A stretch of DNA of 64,000 nt from NCBI RefSeq assembly GCF_000346465.2, contig NC_034011.1, positions 24,315,115 through 24,379,114 of the forward strand, read 5' to 3'. A program made the translations under genes and the position numbers. The notes beneath the pieces were generated by a model, which did no database searches, was not told the origin of the DNA, and was given only the letters and a program-made list of their open reading frames with translations. Source of the stretch: Prunus persica. Lineage: Eukaryota > Streptophyta > Magnoliopsida > Rosales > Rosaceae. Positions 45,511 to 62,299 of the stretch are shown piece by piece (the first letter of the stretch is position 1; the number at the start of each line of letters is the position of its first letter).

Positions 45511-46942
45511 TCAACGACAGACCATGCAACAATAAAAACAAGAAAACCAACTGGATGATGGAGCTGTAGCCTTTAGGGGTGTTTCAGGTGTATCAGGCGT
45601 TTCAAGCTCGTCCTCCTGCTTATGCATCTCCTGCTGTGTGTGCTGCTCTGGCTGCTGCTTTACTGAGGTCATCTGTGCAGGGCTATGTCTTCCAGCCTCA
45701 TGACCTGCCAACCTGAAAATACCAACTGCTATCAGTGCAATGCTTCAGCTGACCAGTGTATATAGTAGATGGCAGATTACCCTGCAATAATCATATTTGA
45801 TAGTTTTCCATATTAAAATTGCATGGTGCATAGCTTGACTGAAACATTGATACTACATGTTTTGTTTAAGTTTGTGAGGAACTGCCTTCCATATCAGAAG
45901 GCTCAATGTGCATCCAAGTATATATGTTAGTCCTGCATTTGCAGATAATTGAAATTATAAACATTGCTATGATCCTATCTACTATGTGATAAAAGTCACG
46001 TCGCTTACAGTGGAAATTGGAATGACTTGGTGCTGTGATTGCTGTCATCAGAACGGTAAGAGGTAGCAGAACCCCTGATTTCCACAATAAGAGGCGCCTT
46101 ATTTCCACCATGATCACTGGGAATATCAGTTAAATCTGTCTTTTCAGATTCATCTGCAGCTTCTTCTGTTTCTACCGAGTCCATTTCCACCTTTACACTC
46201 GTGCTTTCAACCTTCTCTTTATCCACATTTGCACTCATATTTTCAACACTCTTCTTCTCCACGTTTGGATCTTTATTTTCAACAGTCTCTTTCTCCACAT
46301 TGTGAATCTTCATTTCAACAGTTTCTGCTTCGGTAACTGTGGGAAGTGGAGTTGGAATGTAAAACAACTCATCAGGGTAGGTCAGTTCTCCAGATTTATA
46401 CAGCATAGAAAATTGCTCTCTTGAGAAACTGTTGTTCCCCACATGAAGGCTAAACAATGATTCATTTGAAGCAACACTCCAATCCATGCCTGTTGAAGGT
46501 TTACTGGCAAAAATAGACGTTGGGATTCGACTTGGATCATATCCTGCAGGCCGCCCCATCGTCTGAAGTTGAGAGGATTGTCCTGATGATCCACTTTGCA
46601 GGCTCCAAGCAAGAGTCTGAGAAGAAGAAGCCTCTGGTAATGGCGGAGGCCCCTGAGACTCCTGGCCCTGTTGTGTAGTTTCAAAAGAGCCATTGACATC
46701 TGCTTTGTCAGTAACATCTGATTCCAGTGATGAACGTGGTGATGATGAAGTTGAAGATGATGATGATGAAGAAGATGATGGGAAGCTTGAATTTCGGCGG
46801 TAATTAACCATATCAGATTCGAAGTGCACCTTTAGATGCTTACTATCATCATTCTTCTGCACATCATCCATGACTTTATTTAATATTTGCAACACCTGAT
46901 AATCCTCAAAATCTCCTGTGCCTGTCTCTAATTGGTTTTCAA
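45511..46942 (-). CDS. Plant-specific protein with 12-residue repeats and cysteine-rich C-terminus (5' end incomplete)
   Basis: I do not recognise a named family. Exon 46009-46942 joins 45511-45712 through a clear donor (gtaagc) and acceptor (ttttcag), giving FPL-LAGHEAG. The acceptor at 46942 has two bases of a split codon and no ATG after it, so at least one upstream exon, perhaps around 47400-47620, carries the start. The visible 378 or so residues begin ENQLETGTGDFEDYQVLQIL. They contain a poly-Ser tract, then four 12-residue repeats of NVEKxxVENxxx type, and end SSWFSCFYCCMVCR. The cysteine-rich tail suggests lipid modification or membrane association, by inference. Confidence 0.7.
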
Positions 46943-48008
46943 CTGCAGGGGAATAAGAAAAATGGGGCTTAATCCAAATTTTATTCTAAGATAGGAAAGA
47001 ATAAAAATGTTGGTTATGCAAATAGCACAAGGACTAAAAACAGCATTTCAATAATCATAAGATGCATATAAACTCAACTGATACTTTCATATAGGCAGCA
47101 CTTTAAACATCAAAATCATATAATCTTACAATCACAGAGAATGAATCTTCAAACTTTCAAACGGAACCCTGAGATCAAATTAAATCATGCCACTGTAACA
47201 TCAAGTTTTAATCCCTAAAGATTCAGTATCAAATCAAATCAATAAGAGATGCATATCTTTAATTCTGGAAATAGGTTTTGAGCAGAAGATTTAGCACTAA
47301 ATGGAACACCAAAATAATCAGCATAAGTTAACAAAAAGGTAATTACTTGAATCTGCAAGAACCCTTTAGAAAATCAATCCTCAGCTTCAATCAAAACATC
47401 GCTCTCAAGAATCAAATGAAGCCCAGAAGCTCTTTAAGATTCTTGACAGAATCAAAGAAAAAGGTTGGATCTTGATAAGCACAAGGATAACAAAAGAAAA
47501 ATGAAGTGCAATGCAATGGTAGGAAAAAAATAGGATGTTTAGGGTTGGGGATTGTAAACAACTAGGGTTTGGATGAGTCAGAGATAAATGAAGGAGCTAA
47601 AAAGGACAGGAAAGGAGACAACCTCGGAAGGTTTCGTACTTTGTTATGTGAAACAACGTAACCGACTTTGATCAAAGTCATCTAGCGCCATTTCTACTAA
47701 CTGACTAACTGTCTGGACCTCTTGTGAACAAAAACCGATAGCAACGAACTAACAGGTCACGCGGGAAAATGATGTTCTGGAACTTGGGCCACCGACATTG
47801 GCCCAAGTAAAAATTGGTCCGAAGGATGGAGGGTAGAATTGTAAATACGGTGAAATATGAGGTTGAGAAGTTTAAGCCACAAGAGGCTCAGTTTTAGCAT
47901 GTTATCTGTAAATATTGTTTGCATATACTCTTTACACCAAGATGCTGAAATTTGGAGGCAAAATTGCTCCAATGGAAGGAGCTTTGAAGAAACAGTTATT
48001 CCATTTCC
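46943..48008. other. Intron, 5' exon and promoter of the preceding minus-strand gene, and the gap before CRR7
   Basis: 46943 to about 47450 is likely the first intron of the minus-strand gene. 47450-47640 is the likely first exon and leader. 47640-48008 is a short bidirectional promoter interval shared with CRR7. Start codon of the minus-strand gene not identified. Confidence 0.45.
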
Positions 48009-48136
48009 ATGGTGGAGTTGTGTCTTTTAACTGTAAGCTCTGCTGCTCTTTTTTCACATCTAAGACCTTTTGACAATTTGAAAATTGATAGTGCAGGGGA
48101 TGAGCTAATCACTCAATTTGCATTAATTACTTTTGA

Positions 48137-48684
48137 GCATATGGGCATTCAAATTATGCAGGCAAACAAGCAACAAAGCACCATATTCGAACTCCATCGA
48201 TTCACCTGATGTCGTCGACAGGCATAACTGAGAACATGAGTTCTTCAGTCCATCTGAAACTGTTTAAAACAAGAAGTGAACAAAGAGATGCTGTCAAGGT
48301 AATATTAAAGAATTAACAAGTACAATCATGGTTTCATTCATGTAACATATCAGATTCAGCATGAAATTCTGTTATTTCAAAAAAAAAAAATATTCTTGGA
48401 ATTTTTGTCAGGTTTGTGCAGTGAGGAGGAGAAGGATATATCACAATAGTGAAACTTATGTATTGCTGGAACCAGGAGAGGATGAGAAGTTTGTTTCAGA
48501 GGAAGAGTTGAGGGCTAAGTTAAAAGGTCGGCTGGAAAACTGGCCAGCCAAGAACCTTCCCCCTGATCTTGCAAGATTTGAAAGCATTGATGATGCTGTT
48601 TCCTATCTAGTGAGGTCTGTTTGTGAACTTGAAATCCATGGAGATGTTGGCTCAGTCCAATGGTACGAAGTTCGATTGGAGTGA
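48137..48684 (+). CDS. CRR7: Chlororespiratory reduction 7 (CRR7), NDH complex biogenesis factor
   Basis: The conserved DUF3571-type domain is in exon 48412-48684: [26 protein letters not shown], read in two parts, then [19 protein letters not shown], and ends [10 protein letters not shown]. Exon 1 ends at 48298 (AAG then gtaata). The frame is open from 48137. The internal ATG at 48209 gives 120 residues but would remove most of a transit peptide. A start at 48009 (MVELCLLTVSSAALFSH, transit-peptide-like) is in another frame and would need an unrecognised splice or an indel. Known role: a chloroplast stromal factor needed for accumulation of the NDH subcomplex A. Cyanobacterial homologues share the same C-terminal motif. 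Confidence 0.8.
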
Positions 48685-49157
48685 GAAAAGCGTTCGAGCC
48701 TTAGCACCCCCATCAATTGTTATGCACACCCATATAGAAGCATGAAATTGAGGCTGTGTTTCCATGATGGCATTGGCCAATATGCCTTGTATGTAGCTAA
48801 AGAAGCTCGGCAACTTGGAGAAGTGGTTAGTGCCTCAAAGAAATTGAGAATGTGACCACAAATTGTAAGAATTTGCATCCTCTTGCTTCTTGTTTTGCTT
48901 CTTGTTTTGCTTGTTGGTTTTAAAATTTTGTTTGAAATAATTTTCTATGTCTCAAATGAGTGTCATTAGAGGCATTTGTTCATTCTTGGGCATGCTGAAG
49001 AATCTCATTATTTCATTCACATTTCTATCCAAATATATTAAAATACAGACAAAAATCACACAGTACCAAATGTCATTAACCCTGAAACAGTGAAAACTCA
49101 AAGAAAGAAAGAAATAAAAAGCTGTTGGAGAAGTCCCAAAAGGTGCCTCAAGAGTCT

Positions 49158-49771
49158 TCATTTATTGGACCCAAAATTCAATTCTGAAGCAGGACCACAT
49201 CCCACAGCTGCAAATCCTGAATCTGCAGCAATGACAACAACAAAAAAGGAAGAGAAATCCAATTGTTATTAATTACACCAAAACATTGCTACCCAAATGA
49301 ACTTTCTGCATCAGGATTTGTTAATTCAACAATTCTGTTGAGTGATTAAGTATGAATTCAATACCTTGGGGCTTGTGTAGATTTTTGCTAGGTGGCAAGA
49401 GGGCACCACCCTTTCTGTTTCTGGCAAGAAGGCCTTTTGTTACAGGGGACATCATCAGATCAGTTGGGCTTGTGTACCTACAAAATTGAGAAACAATTTT
49501 TTAAATAGGAAGAAGTTTACACAAACAATGATCTTATATGACTAAAATATTTTGTGTGGAAGATTTGATACCTTTCTGGGTACTTGAATGCCTTGGGGAC
49601 TTTAAGGCGATCTGGGGTGGTGGGTTTGCGTAAATCGTTGCCGGAGTTTTGAGAATTTTCATCCTTGTGTTGGAGTGGAGGTGGTGGTGGTGTTATGCAC
49701 TCGGAGAAGTTCATCATCTCTGATGATTGAATTGGGCTTTTAGGAGGAGGCAATTCTGGCTCGTTCTCCAT
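49158..49771 (-). CDS. Small conserved plant protein of unknown function, 125 residues
   Basis: Exons 49572-49771, 49365-49477 and 49158-49222 splice with matching phases. The protein starts MENEPELPPPKSPIQSSEMM, has PTTPDRLKVPKAFKYPERYT and SPVTKGLLARNRKGG, and ends ELNFGSNK. It is Pro/Ser/Thr-rich with several SP/TP sites, as seen in proteins phosphorylated by cyclin-dependent kinases. No catalytic domain. The upstream flank holds two AACGG cores resembling mitosis-specific activator elements. A cell-cycle role is possible but only inferred. Confidence 0.75.
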
Positions 49772-49897
49772 TGAACACTAATGTATCAGTTTACTTGTGT
49801 CAAGAATGAAGAAAGAGGAAAATTGGACCACAGTTTTGATGTATGAGAGAGAGACAGAGAGAGTTGAAATGAAAATTTGAATAAATTAGTGTGAGAG

Positions 49898-49945
49898 GTT
49901 ACCGTTTGGGATGAGGATAGAAAATTTGCAACGGTCGAATTTAGG
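49898..49945 (-). promoter_or_regulatory. Two MSA-like (AACGG) motifs upstream of the 125-residue gene
   Basis: On the minus strand, CCAAACGGTAA (plus strand near 49910) sits 140 bp from the ATG. On the plus strand, TGCAACGGTCG sits near 49929. Each matches the MSA consensus (T/C)C(T/C)AACGG(T/C)(T/C)A at 9 of 11 positions. MYB3R factors use MSA elements to drive G2/M genes. Short motif, so chance is possible. Confidence 0.35.
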
Positions 49946-50147
49946 CCTTGTCAGGCTCGGGTTCGTTGAACTCGAGTTTCAAAATAAAGTCAATTTTTAG
50001 TAATACCAAAAACACAGAGAAAAAAAGTTTATAAATTGTATTTGGGTTTTAGGACATTTACAATGGTTGGCCCAAAACCAAGTATATCCACTTGGGAATG
50101 GGCCAACAATGAGCTATCCACCATAGCCTAGGTTCCTTACTTTTTTG

Positions 50148-50643
50148 TAGAAGAGGGCATCGGAACCAGATAACCGGAATACCGAACCAGATTGGTGAAA
50201 AAAAAAGGTAAAAAAAATTGGTTGACTAAAAAAGTCAACAAATCGGATCAAAACTGGACCGAACCAGTTCCAGTTTCGGTTTTACACCGCACCAAACCGG
50301 ACCGGTTGTATATATTTTTTAATTTTATTACAAATTTTTTAAATCCAATGCTATATTTTAAATTTTGTAATTAATATTTTTTCAAGTTCAACTTAAAAAA
50401 AATTCTCATTGTATGAATTGGATCATTTGTTAATTTTTAAGCCAAAAAAACAACTTATTTATTATCATTTTTATTTTTAAAAAATAAAAATAATAAATTT
50501 TTTTTGAAAAAAAATTAAATTAATAATTTGGTTCAAAACCGGACTGAAACCGGCCAATTTTTTAAAAAAATTTGCTTAAACCGAACCGGTTAAATAATAC
50601 CGATTCCAGTTTCGATTTGAGGTGAGAACCGGACCGTGCCCAC
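50148..50643. mobile_element. Unclassified 496-bp element rich in ACCGG/GGTTC motifs
   Basis: Flanked by identical 13-bp repeats CCTTACTTTTTTG at 50135-50147 and 50644-50656. The ends contain GGGCATCGGAACC and, inward from the right, TGGGCACGGTCCGG, so they are loosely inverted. Many ACCGGACCGGTT-like motifs lie inside around an AT-rich core. The duplication is longer than usual for hAT or Mutator elements and there is no A tail, so the class is unclear. Confidence 0.65.
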
Positions 50644-51603
50644 CCTTACTTTTTTGGGCAACAATATTATACACATTGACCCAATGCAATGCAAGTCCAA
50701 ATTTTAGGACGACATTATTATTAGAATTTAAAGACGAAAATATGTTAACGAGGTCTAGTTTGATGGAAAATGACATTAACATGCATATAAGTTGTCTCAG
50801 GTCAAATCTCATGTCAACTTAATCATGTGTGTGTGAGAAAGCTCCCTCCTCTTATAGTTTTAGGCTATCATTGTAATTTTTTATTTAAACGAAAGTATAA
50901 CTCGGGGCATATTTTCGGACACCATTACTACAATTAAGCCTACATATACGAAGCATGATGATGGTTAGCGCAGCAGCTGGCGGCATCTTCTCTACAATTT
51001 TATGGGTTTACATTCATATAAATCATAGCACCGATCTATAGAATTAGTGGATGCATATGCATATTATGCATCAGGGACCCAAATTATCATCTTCATTATA
51101 TAAATCCATATCTTGATCTTCAACTAGAAGCAAAGGATAGCTAGCTTAACTTTTATACACTATTATTGCATGCCCTCTTTTATTTGACCTCTCTGACCAA
51201 CAAACGGCAAAATCATTCTTTTCAACAAAACACACACACACACACATATATATATATATGATTTTCTTTGTATGTACACGTGTGCGTGATCCATCTCAAA
51301 CTTTGCAGATTATGTACTCTAGCTATAAATTTCTTCTCTTAATAATAATTAAAGTTTTGAGAACTTTGACCACAAACTAAATTGACCCGAAAACCCGCAT
51401 ACCATGGCTACAATCCTGCATCACTTAGCTTTAGCCAGCCTAGGGGATCTCATATCTTTAATCTATCCAACAATTATACATCCTCCTCATGATCAAAGCT
51501 AAACAAGAAGCTAGAGAATAATATATATATATATATATACAAATTTTCTTTTATGTTGACGTCGAGACGTTGTTATATCGTGTGAAAGTCATATATTTTC
51601 TAC

Positions 51604-51786
51604 CAGTTCTGATCTCTTGGACCACAGGAGTCCAAGAAATTTGTGGTCACTTACCGTTGGATGTAAATTCAACGGTTCACTCACTCTTGCACTCATTTTA
51701 AAAAACTTTTTTCAACCATTGGATTAATATCCAACGGTGGGTGACCACAATCTCTTGGACTCCTGTGGTCCAAGAGATCGGGACTG
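51604..51786. mobile_element. Mutator-like MITE, copy 2 (183 bp foldback)
   Basis: Ends CAGTTCTGATCTCTTGG and, inward from the right, CAGTCCCGATCTCTTGG. A perfect 10-bp target duplication TATTTTCTAC lies at 51594-51603 and 51787-51796. The arms span almost the whole element and each arm itself contains a smaller hairpin around CTTGGAC...GTCCAAG. The 10-bp duplication points to the Mutator superfamily. Confidence 0.9.
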
Positions 51787-53283
51787 TATTTTCTACAATA
51801 TTTCCTTTCTGATTTCTTTCCTTTTTATAATGACATTTACACAATTATAACGTCTTGACGGTCGCGTATATATTTTCTTTAATATTTTTGAGTCAAAGTT
51901 TCACTGTGGCAACATTAATTGGACATATCTATCAAATTAATGTGCTGATGATGATGATGCATTATGGTTTAATGGAATTGTAACCTCTCTAGAAGTTGAA
52001 AAAGACTAATAGGTTGACCAACGCCAAGCCTTGAATCCCTGCACTGACCACGTACGTGCCCTGCAAAGTCATCTATCAATATATATCATCATATCATTGG
52101 AAAAGAAACCAAAAAAGGAGAAAATATATCTATAATCTATCTAAATTGCTAGCTGTTGGCCTAGATGCCTTTAATTACAATTTACAACACACACACACAC
52201 TAATCAGATCAGATCAGACAGGAGGAGTAAGATGCAATCAAACGACTTATAGGCTCGTAGTAGCATGAACAACATGATCATGATGTGGTAAATAAAATAT
52301 ATATATATACATATACATGATATCTGTACAATAATATTGTCTGAATATCTACGTAAAAATTTTTATATATGTTTATATACACGATGATGATGTGGTCAAA
52401 CCCTTAATTGCAAAGCATGATTATGATATTATAAAGTACATCTTACGTACATTATTATGACATATGTAACACACAAAGCAAAGCAAATCCATTTCGGATT
52501 TCAAAATCATGAGTTTAAAGAAATGCATATGGTTTTGACTTTTCAGAAGCACTCGCGATAGAAGTGAGAAGACAAACAATTATTTTTTTTTTCAACTTTT
52601 GGATATTGTGGATTGGAATATTGTATACAATATTAATATGTTTTTTTGTTTTTCAGTTTTTGATGATGACATGAGTTAATGTTAATTATGGGGTTCAACT
52701 TCAAAATCAAAGGCAGCATCGATTGGACAGCGATGTATGCTTAGGGCATACACAGAGTATACGTGTGCTTATAGCTGCAGCCTGCAGGCTCACAACTACC
52801 ATTCAGAAGAGCTTTAAAATATAAACATATATATATATATATATATATTGGTATATAAGAAGGAGAACAGTGGGACCGGACAGACTGATTCTGCTACCTT
52901 CTTTCCTCCTACAGATCCTCACACACAGATTCAGAGATGCGAACCTTTTGAGTGAATGCATGTGAGAAGCAAGAGATTGCATGTCATGATTTTAACTGCA
53001 TTGTTTTCATAGGCCCCAAAAATAAACAAAAAAGTTACTGCAACCTAGCTCTCAATATAATTAATATTGGTAGAACATTGGAGTTCTCCTATATATATAT
53101 ATATAAAAGAGGCTACTTTCATTAATTAATTTCTGCATTTGAGAAAGTGAATCAAGGGTATCTCAAACCCAAATGAGCAGGTACATACATACGTATGAGC
53201 ATTTCAGGGTTTCTACAGGTTCATGAGTGTTGCGAGAGAGAGAGAGACGAAAGTATTGACCACTTAAGTGACCATCACCTCTC

Positions 53284-53291
<8 letters not shown>

Positions 53292-53327
<36 letters not shown>
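53292..53327. repeat. (CT)n microsatellite
   Basis: About 18 CT dinucleotides, with interrupted CT/GA runs nearby at 53230-53290. Confidence 0.95.
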
Positions 53328-53331
<4 letters not shown>

Positions 53332-53945
53332 TTGCTTCATCTCTTGGTTTTCTTTTGTTGCTCTTTCCAATAATTACCAGAGCGTTTTAAGGCTTTCAAT
53401 ATCATCCACTTCTTCCAACCACCCTCTGCGCTGTGCTCATTGCTCTCTACTTCAGTCATAAATATCATCATTATATCCACACTCGTCCATCTACGCCTAC
53501 TCTACTCTACAATTACTGACATACACAATTTTATTTTATTTTTTGTATTTATTAATTAACATATATTACTACTAATTTGAACGTGGTATATCTTGGCTTT
53601 TTTTTTAGGGTATAAACAATAGTTTAAACTACATAAGGTGAGGTTTCTCACACACACGTGACACACACTATATATATGTATATGTATACAGTATAAATAC
53701 TTGTATATAGAAGTATATATATACATATGTATATATATTCCAAGTACACGTTCTTAAGGGAAGACAAGAAAAGGCATGCAGCAGAAGCGTATACCATCTT
53801 GGCAACAAAGTTAGAAATTTCAAGCATAGAATCTTCTAAAGTCCTTGTCAAGCTTACCCCAAAAGGTCCAAGCACCAGCAAAGCACATAGTGAAAATTAT
53901 AACTTTCGAAAAAGAAAAGGCTCAATTTGATGAAAGATAAGCGTC

Positions 53946-53977
<32 letters not shown>

Positions 53978-55620
53978 ATGATTGTATAGAGATAGATATT
54001 GGAGGAGGTTATGATGGTTGTGGAAAACAGTTGCTAACGTTGGCTACATACAAAATAGTGGAGGTTGAAGCTCTTGTTGTTCATAAGTCTTTTTTCAAAG
54101 GCAATGCAAGTCCAAAAGAGCTTCTATCATCGCCATGGCCACACACACACCATGCTATTTTTAGAAATCAATGAAACCACCCTCGCGTGCACCTAAAGAC
54201 AACCATACAAGAAAAAGTGCCTTTATTTTTATGTGGAACTGCTTTATTATATTATATATATTTTCTGAAAAGTTTCCAAAAAAGTAAGTTTTACGTTCGT
54301 CATATATTATATGGTGTAGATATTATGGTTTCTTACTATATATCTGTATAATATTATATCGACGAGACAAGAAACCTTACATAACATGGATTTTTCATGA
54401 AAGTCAAAAGTTAATTTGAGGGATGAAGTTGGTAACGTAAGAACAATCACATGATTCATATGTATGTGAAAGATTGTATGTTTTATGTGATATATAAGAA
54501 GGCCATGTAAAAAACATTAGCTAAAAGATTTGAATAAACTTAAAGAGTATGCTGGTTTCGTAGATTTGTTGACTTTGTGATACAATTAAAGGTCTGCATG
54601 TCTAAAGTTTAAAGACTGACATCGATCGAATCCATGTATTACCAGAAAACTTAAAGAGTATTTTGAAAATTGAACCTACATATAACAAGAGTATTGCAAG
54701 TCCAGTTAAGTAAGAACTGCCACAAGCATATACATAATGTCTTAAGAATAGAAAATAAAAAACTTCTAAGCAATTAGCAGTCAGATTTTAGCTGTTCTTA
54801 CCTCTATGCAGCAGAGAAAAACTTAGTTGCAATGGAAAACAATTCTTACCTCTATGTAATAGGAAAAAAAAACTTAATTGCAATAGAGAATAAAAATTAC
54901 CAAAGGCCGCAAAATAAAGTGCACAAATAATAGGTCTCTCACATTATATATTACCCAACTACATTATTATATGACACAAATTATTAATTTTTTAAAACTA
55001 AAATTTGCCAAAAATCTTATCAGAACGAACACATTAAATGTTATCCAAGCAAAACAAGAAAAAAAAACAATTAAAAAATTGAAGAAGAAGAAAAGAAAAA
55101 AAGAGAGGAGGAGGGGATATAAAGCCAATGAAGATAGAATAGAAGAAAGAGGCCGGCCCGGGCAAGGCTAGTCAAAGTCGTCTCCAGTGTGGTATACCGT
55201 ATATGAATACAAGAGGAATTAATGGAGGATTAAAGGGACCGTTTCATGGGCATGAGAAAACCATGTGATCCAATTGCTCCTATAATTAAGACAGATTAAG
55301 ACACCCACCCTAGCTATAAAAATCACAGAATTTATGTTTGGGCCCATTTTATCACAAATTATCCTCTGTTAATTACTTGCCAAGGCCAGCTGGATTTGAC
55401 CAAAATATGGGCTCTCATAGGGGTATAAGTGTCTTTTCAATGTGCATGAGTACTTCTTCCCCCTAGTTAACAAAATTTATTAGGTTCCATGTTCATTATT
55501 TTATTAGTTCTTGTTCATTTCACTATCTCTCTCCCTCTCTTTCTCTCTCCTATTTAATCCATGCTGAAAAGCAGAGTCTTACTTCCCATCAAATACACAC
55601 AACTAGGAAGAGTGAAGTAG

Positions 55621-59702
<4,082 letters not shown>

Positions 59703-59858
59703 TAACCGAAAACCAGAAAGAAAAGGAAAAAAAAAAAAGAAGAGAAATATAAAGACAGGAAAAGGAAAAAATTTCCTTGCCATTTTAATACCTGAGTCTT
59801 CTGAATTATTGTTATTGTCCTAACTAGACAAGAAAACGTGTTACTAGTGTTGAGAAAC

Positions 59859-59862
<4 letters not shown>

Positions 59863-59917
<55 letters not shown>
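59863..59917. repeat. (AG)n microsatellite
   Basis: About 27 AG dinucleotides in the 3' region of the carboxypeptidase gene. Confidence 0.95.
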
Positions 59918-59920
<3 letters not shown>

Positions 59921-62299
59921 ATTGTGTTTTAGGATGTTAGCTAGGCAAATGGCCTGAGATGAAGAAAGTTTAGTTTGTAATTTGTGGGATAACCCATCAT
60001 CTAGTTTGGCTTTCGCTAGACCTAGTGTAGAAACTCCCTTGGCCAGTGTTTTTTATTCAAGTGGGAAGTGATGATTGAAATGTTTTCATTTATTATTTTT
60101 AAAAGTTTTATTAAAAAGAGAAATGAGATATTGAGAGTGTCGATTTTTTTTTGTTGAGTCTCGGATTAAGTGCTCTATCACTGAAGCTATAAACTCTCGT
60201 TTGGTTGAATTTTTTATAACAAACTTACCCTTATAATTGGACAAACATGAGCTCATAAGTAATCTTATGCTAATTACTGACCCAAAGGCATATCTATTTG
60301 ACCTAGTTTCTGTGAAAGGCAAACTTGATGAAGGGCCTTTTGCAACGACATATCAAGGCCCAGCGGAAAAGTAGTTACTTGTTGGAGCTTCTTTTTTATT
60401 TCTAAAACGTGTCTTTGGTGGAACAATATAAATTCATGAACTTGGAGGTTGACTTTGACCAACCATGATCCCATTGTCAGTTTGTTTTGGAGGAAAAAGT
60501 TATGAGAGGAAAATAACCTCTTCCAGAAAAACAATATTTAATAAATAAAAAAGTAAAAAAAGAAGAAGATATTTTGTTTGAGAAATAAAAAATTTCAATG
60601 AAGACGATGACAATGGTGAAAACGATAGGAAGTGAAGGTAACAATGGGGTGGAAGAGACAAAAGCAGCCAGGAATCAGGATAAGCTTTTTTTCTTTTTCC
60701 TCTTATCCAAAATGACTTCCAAAATAAGAATTTAGAAGTGATGGTTAAATTTTTGACACCTTTTCTCTTTTAATTTCCGTCTAAACTCTAAACAAATCAA
60801 TTTGGTATTGAAGAATACTTAATATTTTAATATATCTAGTATTTATCTTAGTGATATTAAAAAATAAAATATTTAAACACATAACTTCAACTGTAAACGC
60901 TTTTAACCAAGCTACAAGCTCATTACTTAACATATTTTGAAAGGTGGACATACCTGGTTTTCTTCAAACACAAGAAGGTGTGTAATTTATGAAAATAAAA
61001 TGGAAAAATGTGAAGGACGGTTGTAGTTATGAATATTGTACACATGAGGAGTGGAGAGAGAGACCACTATGGTAAGAGTAGCACAAAATTATACTTTAGC
61101 TTTTTGGAAAATAAAAATAAAAATTATATATGCAAGAGTGTTTTAAATAATACCATATATTACGTCACATATTCCGTTTTAAGATACTGAGTGTCAGTCC
61201 TGATATCTTGGATTACAGGGATTCAAGAGATTTGTGGTCACTCATCGTTGGATGTAAATTCAACGGTTCACTCACTCTTGTACTCCTTTTAAAAAACTTT
61301 TTTGAACCATTGAATTAATATCCAACGGTGCGTGACCACAATCTATTGGACTCTTGTAGTCCAAGAGATCGGAACTGTACGTAGTGTGTATATAATATAA
61401 CTTCGTAAGCATCCTAGTCTGCATAACTAAGTTGGGCAGTAGACTCAAACCGAGGAGAAGGTCAAACCCGCGAGGCTAAATTATGCAAGAAAAGAAAAAG
61501 ACCACAAAATTCAAAAATTAAAGTCCAGAAAAGTCTGCTTAAATTGAACCCCAGAGGCATAGCCGAGAAAGTTGGTTTCTTTTTCATGTCTAGCCCCTCA
61601 TCATAAGTGTTCATTTTGACTGCTTTCACTGGCGGGTAGATCTTGCTTGAATTGAAGTCTGTTGTTTTCTTTGTTTCGAGATGGTATTTCTCCAGCTTCA
61701 TTTGAACACTGTTCATGCGATTTATGAAGCAGAAAATTTGTCTGTGTTTGCGTTTTGATTTGGAGCTTCTGGGTCTCTTTGATCTCCTTTTTGTATGTGT
61801 TGCAACCTGCAAAAGTTTGAAGACTGCGAAGAGGTAGGCTTTTTTCTTTGTATTATTGCCTTGTGTAGTACATCTTTTCTATTCAACTTTGGGTTGCTTT
61901 GCTTTACCTAATTGTTTATAGTGATTGCCACTCATGACCAACTTTTAAAAAGATTGGGTTTTTTTTTTCTTCTTATTTGACAATAAAAAGATTGGCCTTT
62001 TGCTTCGTCATTGACAGGAATTTTCTTATCTCCTCGATCCTCTTTTGGGTTCCCACTTCATTTTAGCGACTATTCATAGGTGTTCTGTGTTGGGTCTTCG
62101 CCAGTTTTCAACATAAACTACTTCATTGGATAAAAAAGCATTGATTTTGGTTTGTGCCAGCAAGAGGGTATTGTTTACTTTTCTGATTTTTGGAAATTGC
62201 AGGTTTCGGTTCAATTGCCAAAGTATTTCAGTTCTTGCCGTTGATTTGAAAAGGTTTTTAGTTAGACTTGTTGGTCTCCATTTTTGCTCTGTTTCTTGT
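59918..62299. other. Intergenic and leader of EXO70
   Basis: No supported gene. It holds MITE copy 3. 61600-61840 may be a non-coding first exon of EXO70, with donor AGAG|gtaggc near 61833 and acceptor ttgcag near 62202. A 116-residue open frame on the minus strand there (61462-61812) is probably fortuitous. Confidence 0.45.
61195..61377. mobile_element. Mutator-like MITE, copy 3 (183 bp foldback)
   Basis: Begins CAGTCCTGATATCTTGG and ends with the complement of CAGTTCCGATCTCTTGG. Flanks 61185-61194 TACTGAGTGT and 61378-61387 TACGTAGTGT match at 8 of 10 positions, a decayed 10-bp target duplication. More diverged from the arm consensus than copy 2, so probably older. Confidence 0.88.

Noticed and set aside
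52853..53480. Possible microRNA or long non-coding RNA gene
   Set aside because: There is a TATA-like site, but I found no match to a miRNA I know and no clear stem; the region is mostly microsatellite.
60130..60220. tRNA-like look of a short segment
   Set aside because: No consistent cloverleaf or A/B boxes could be built.
61462..61812. 116-residue minus-strand open frame upstream of EXO70
   Set aside because: Basic, low-complexity translation with no recognisable domain; it overlaps the likely EXO70 leader on the other strand.
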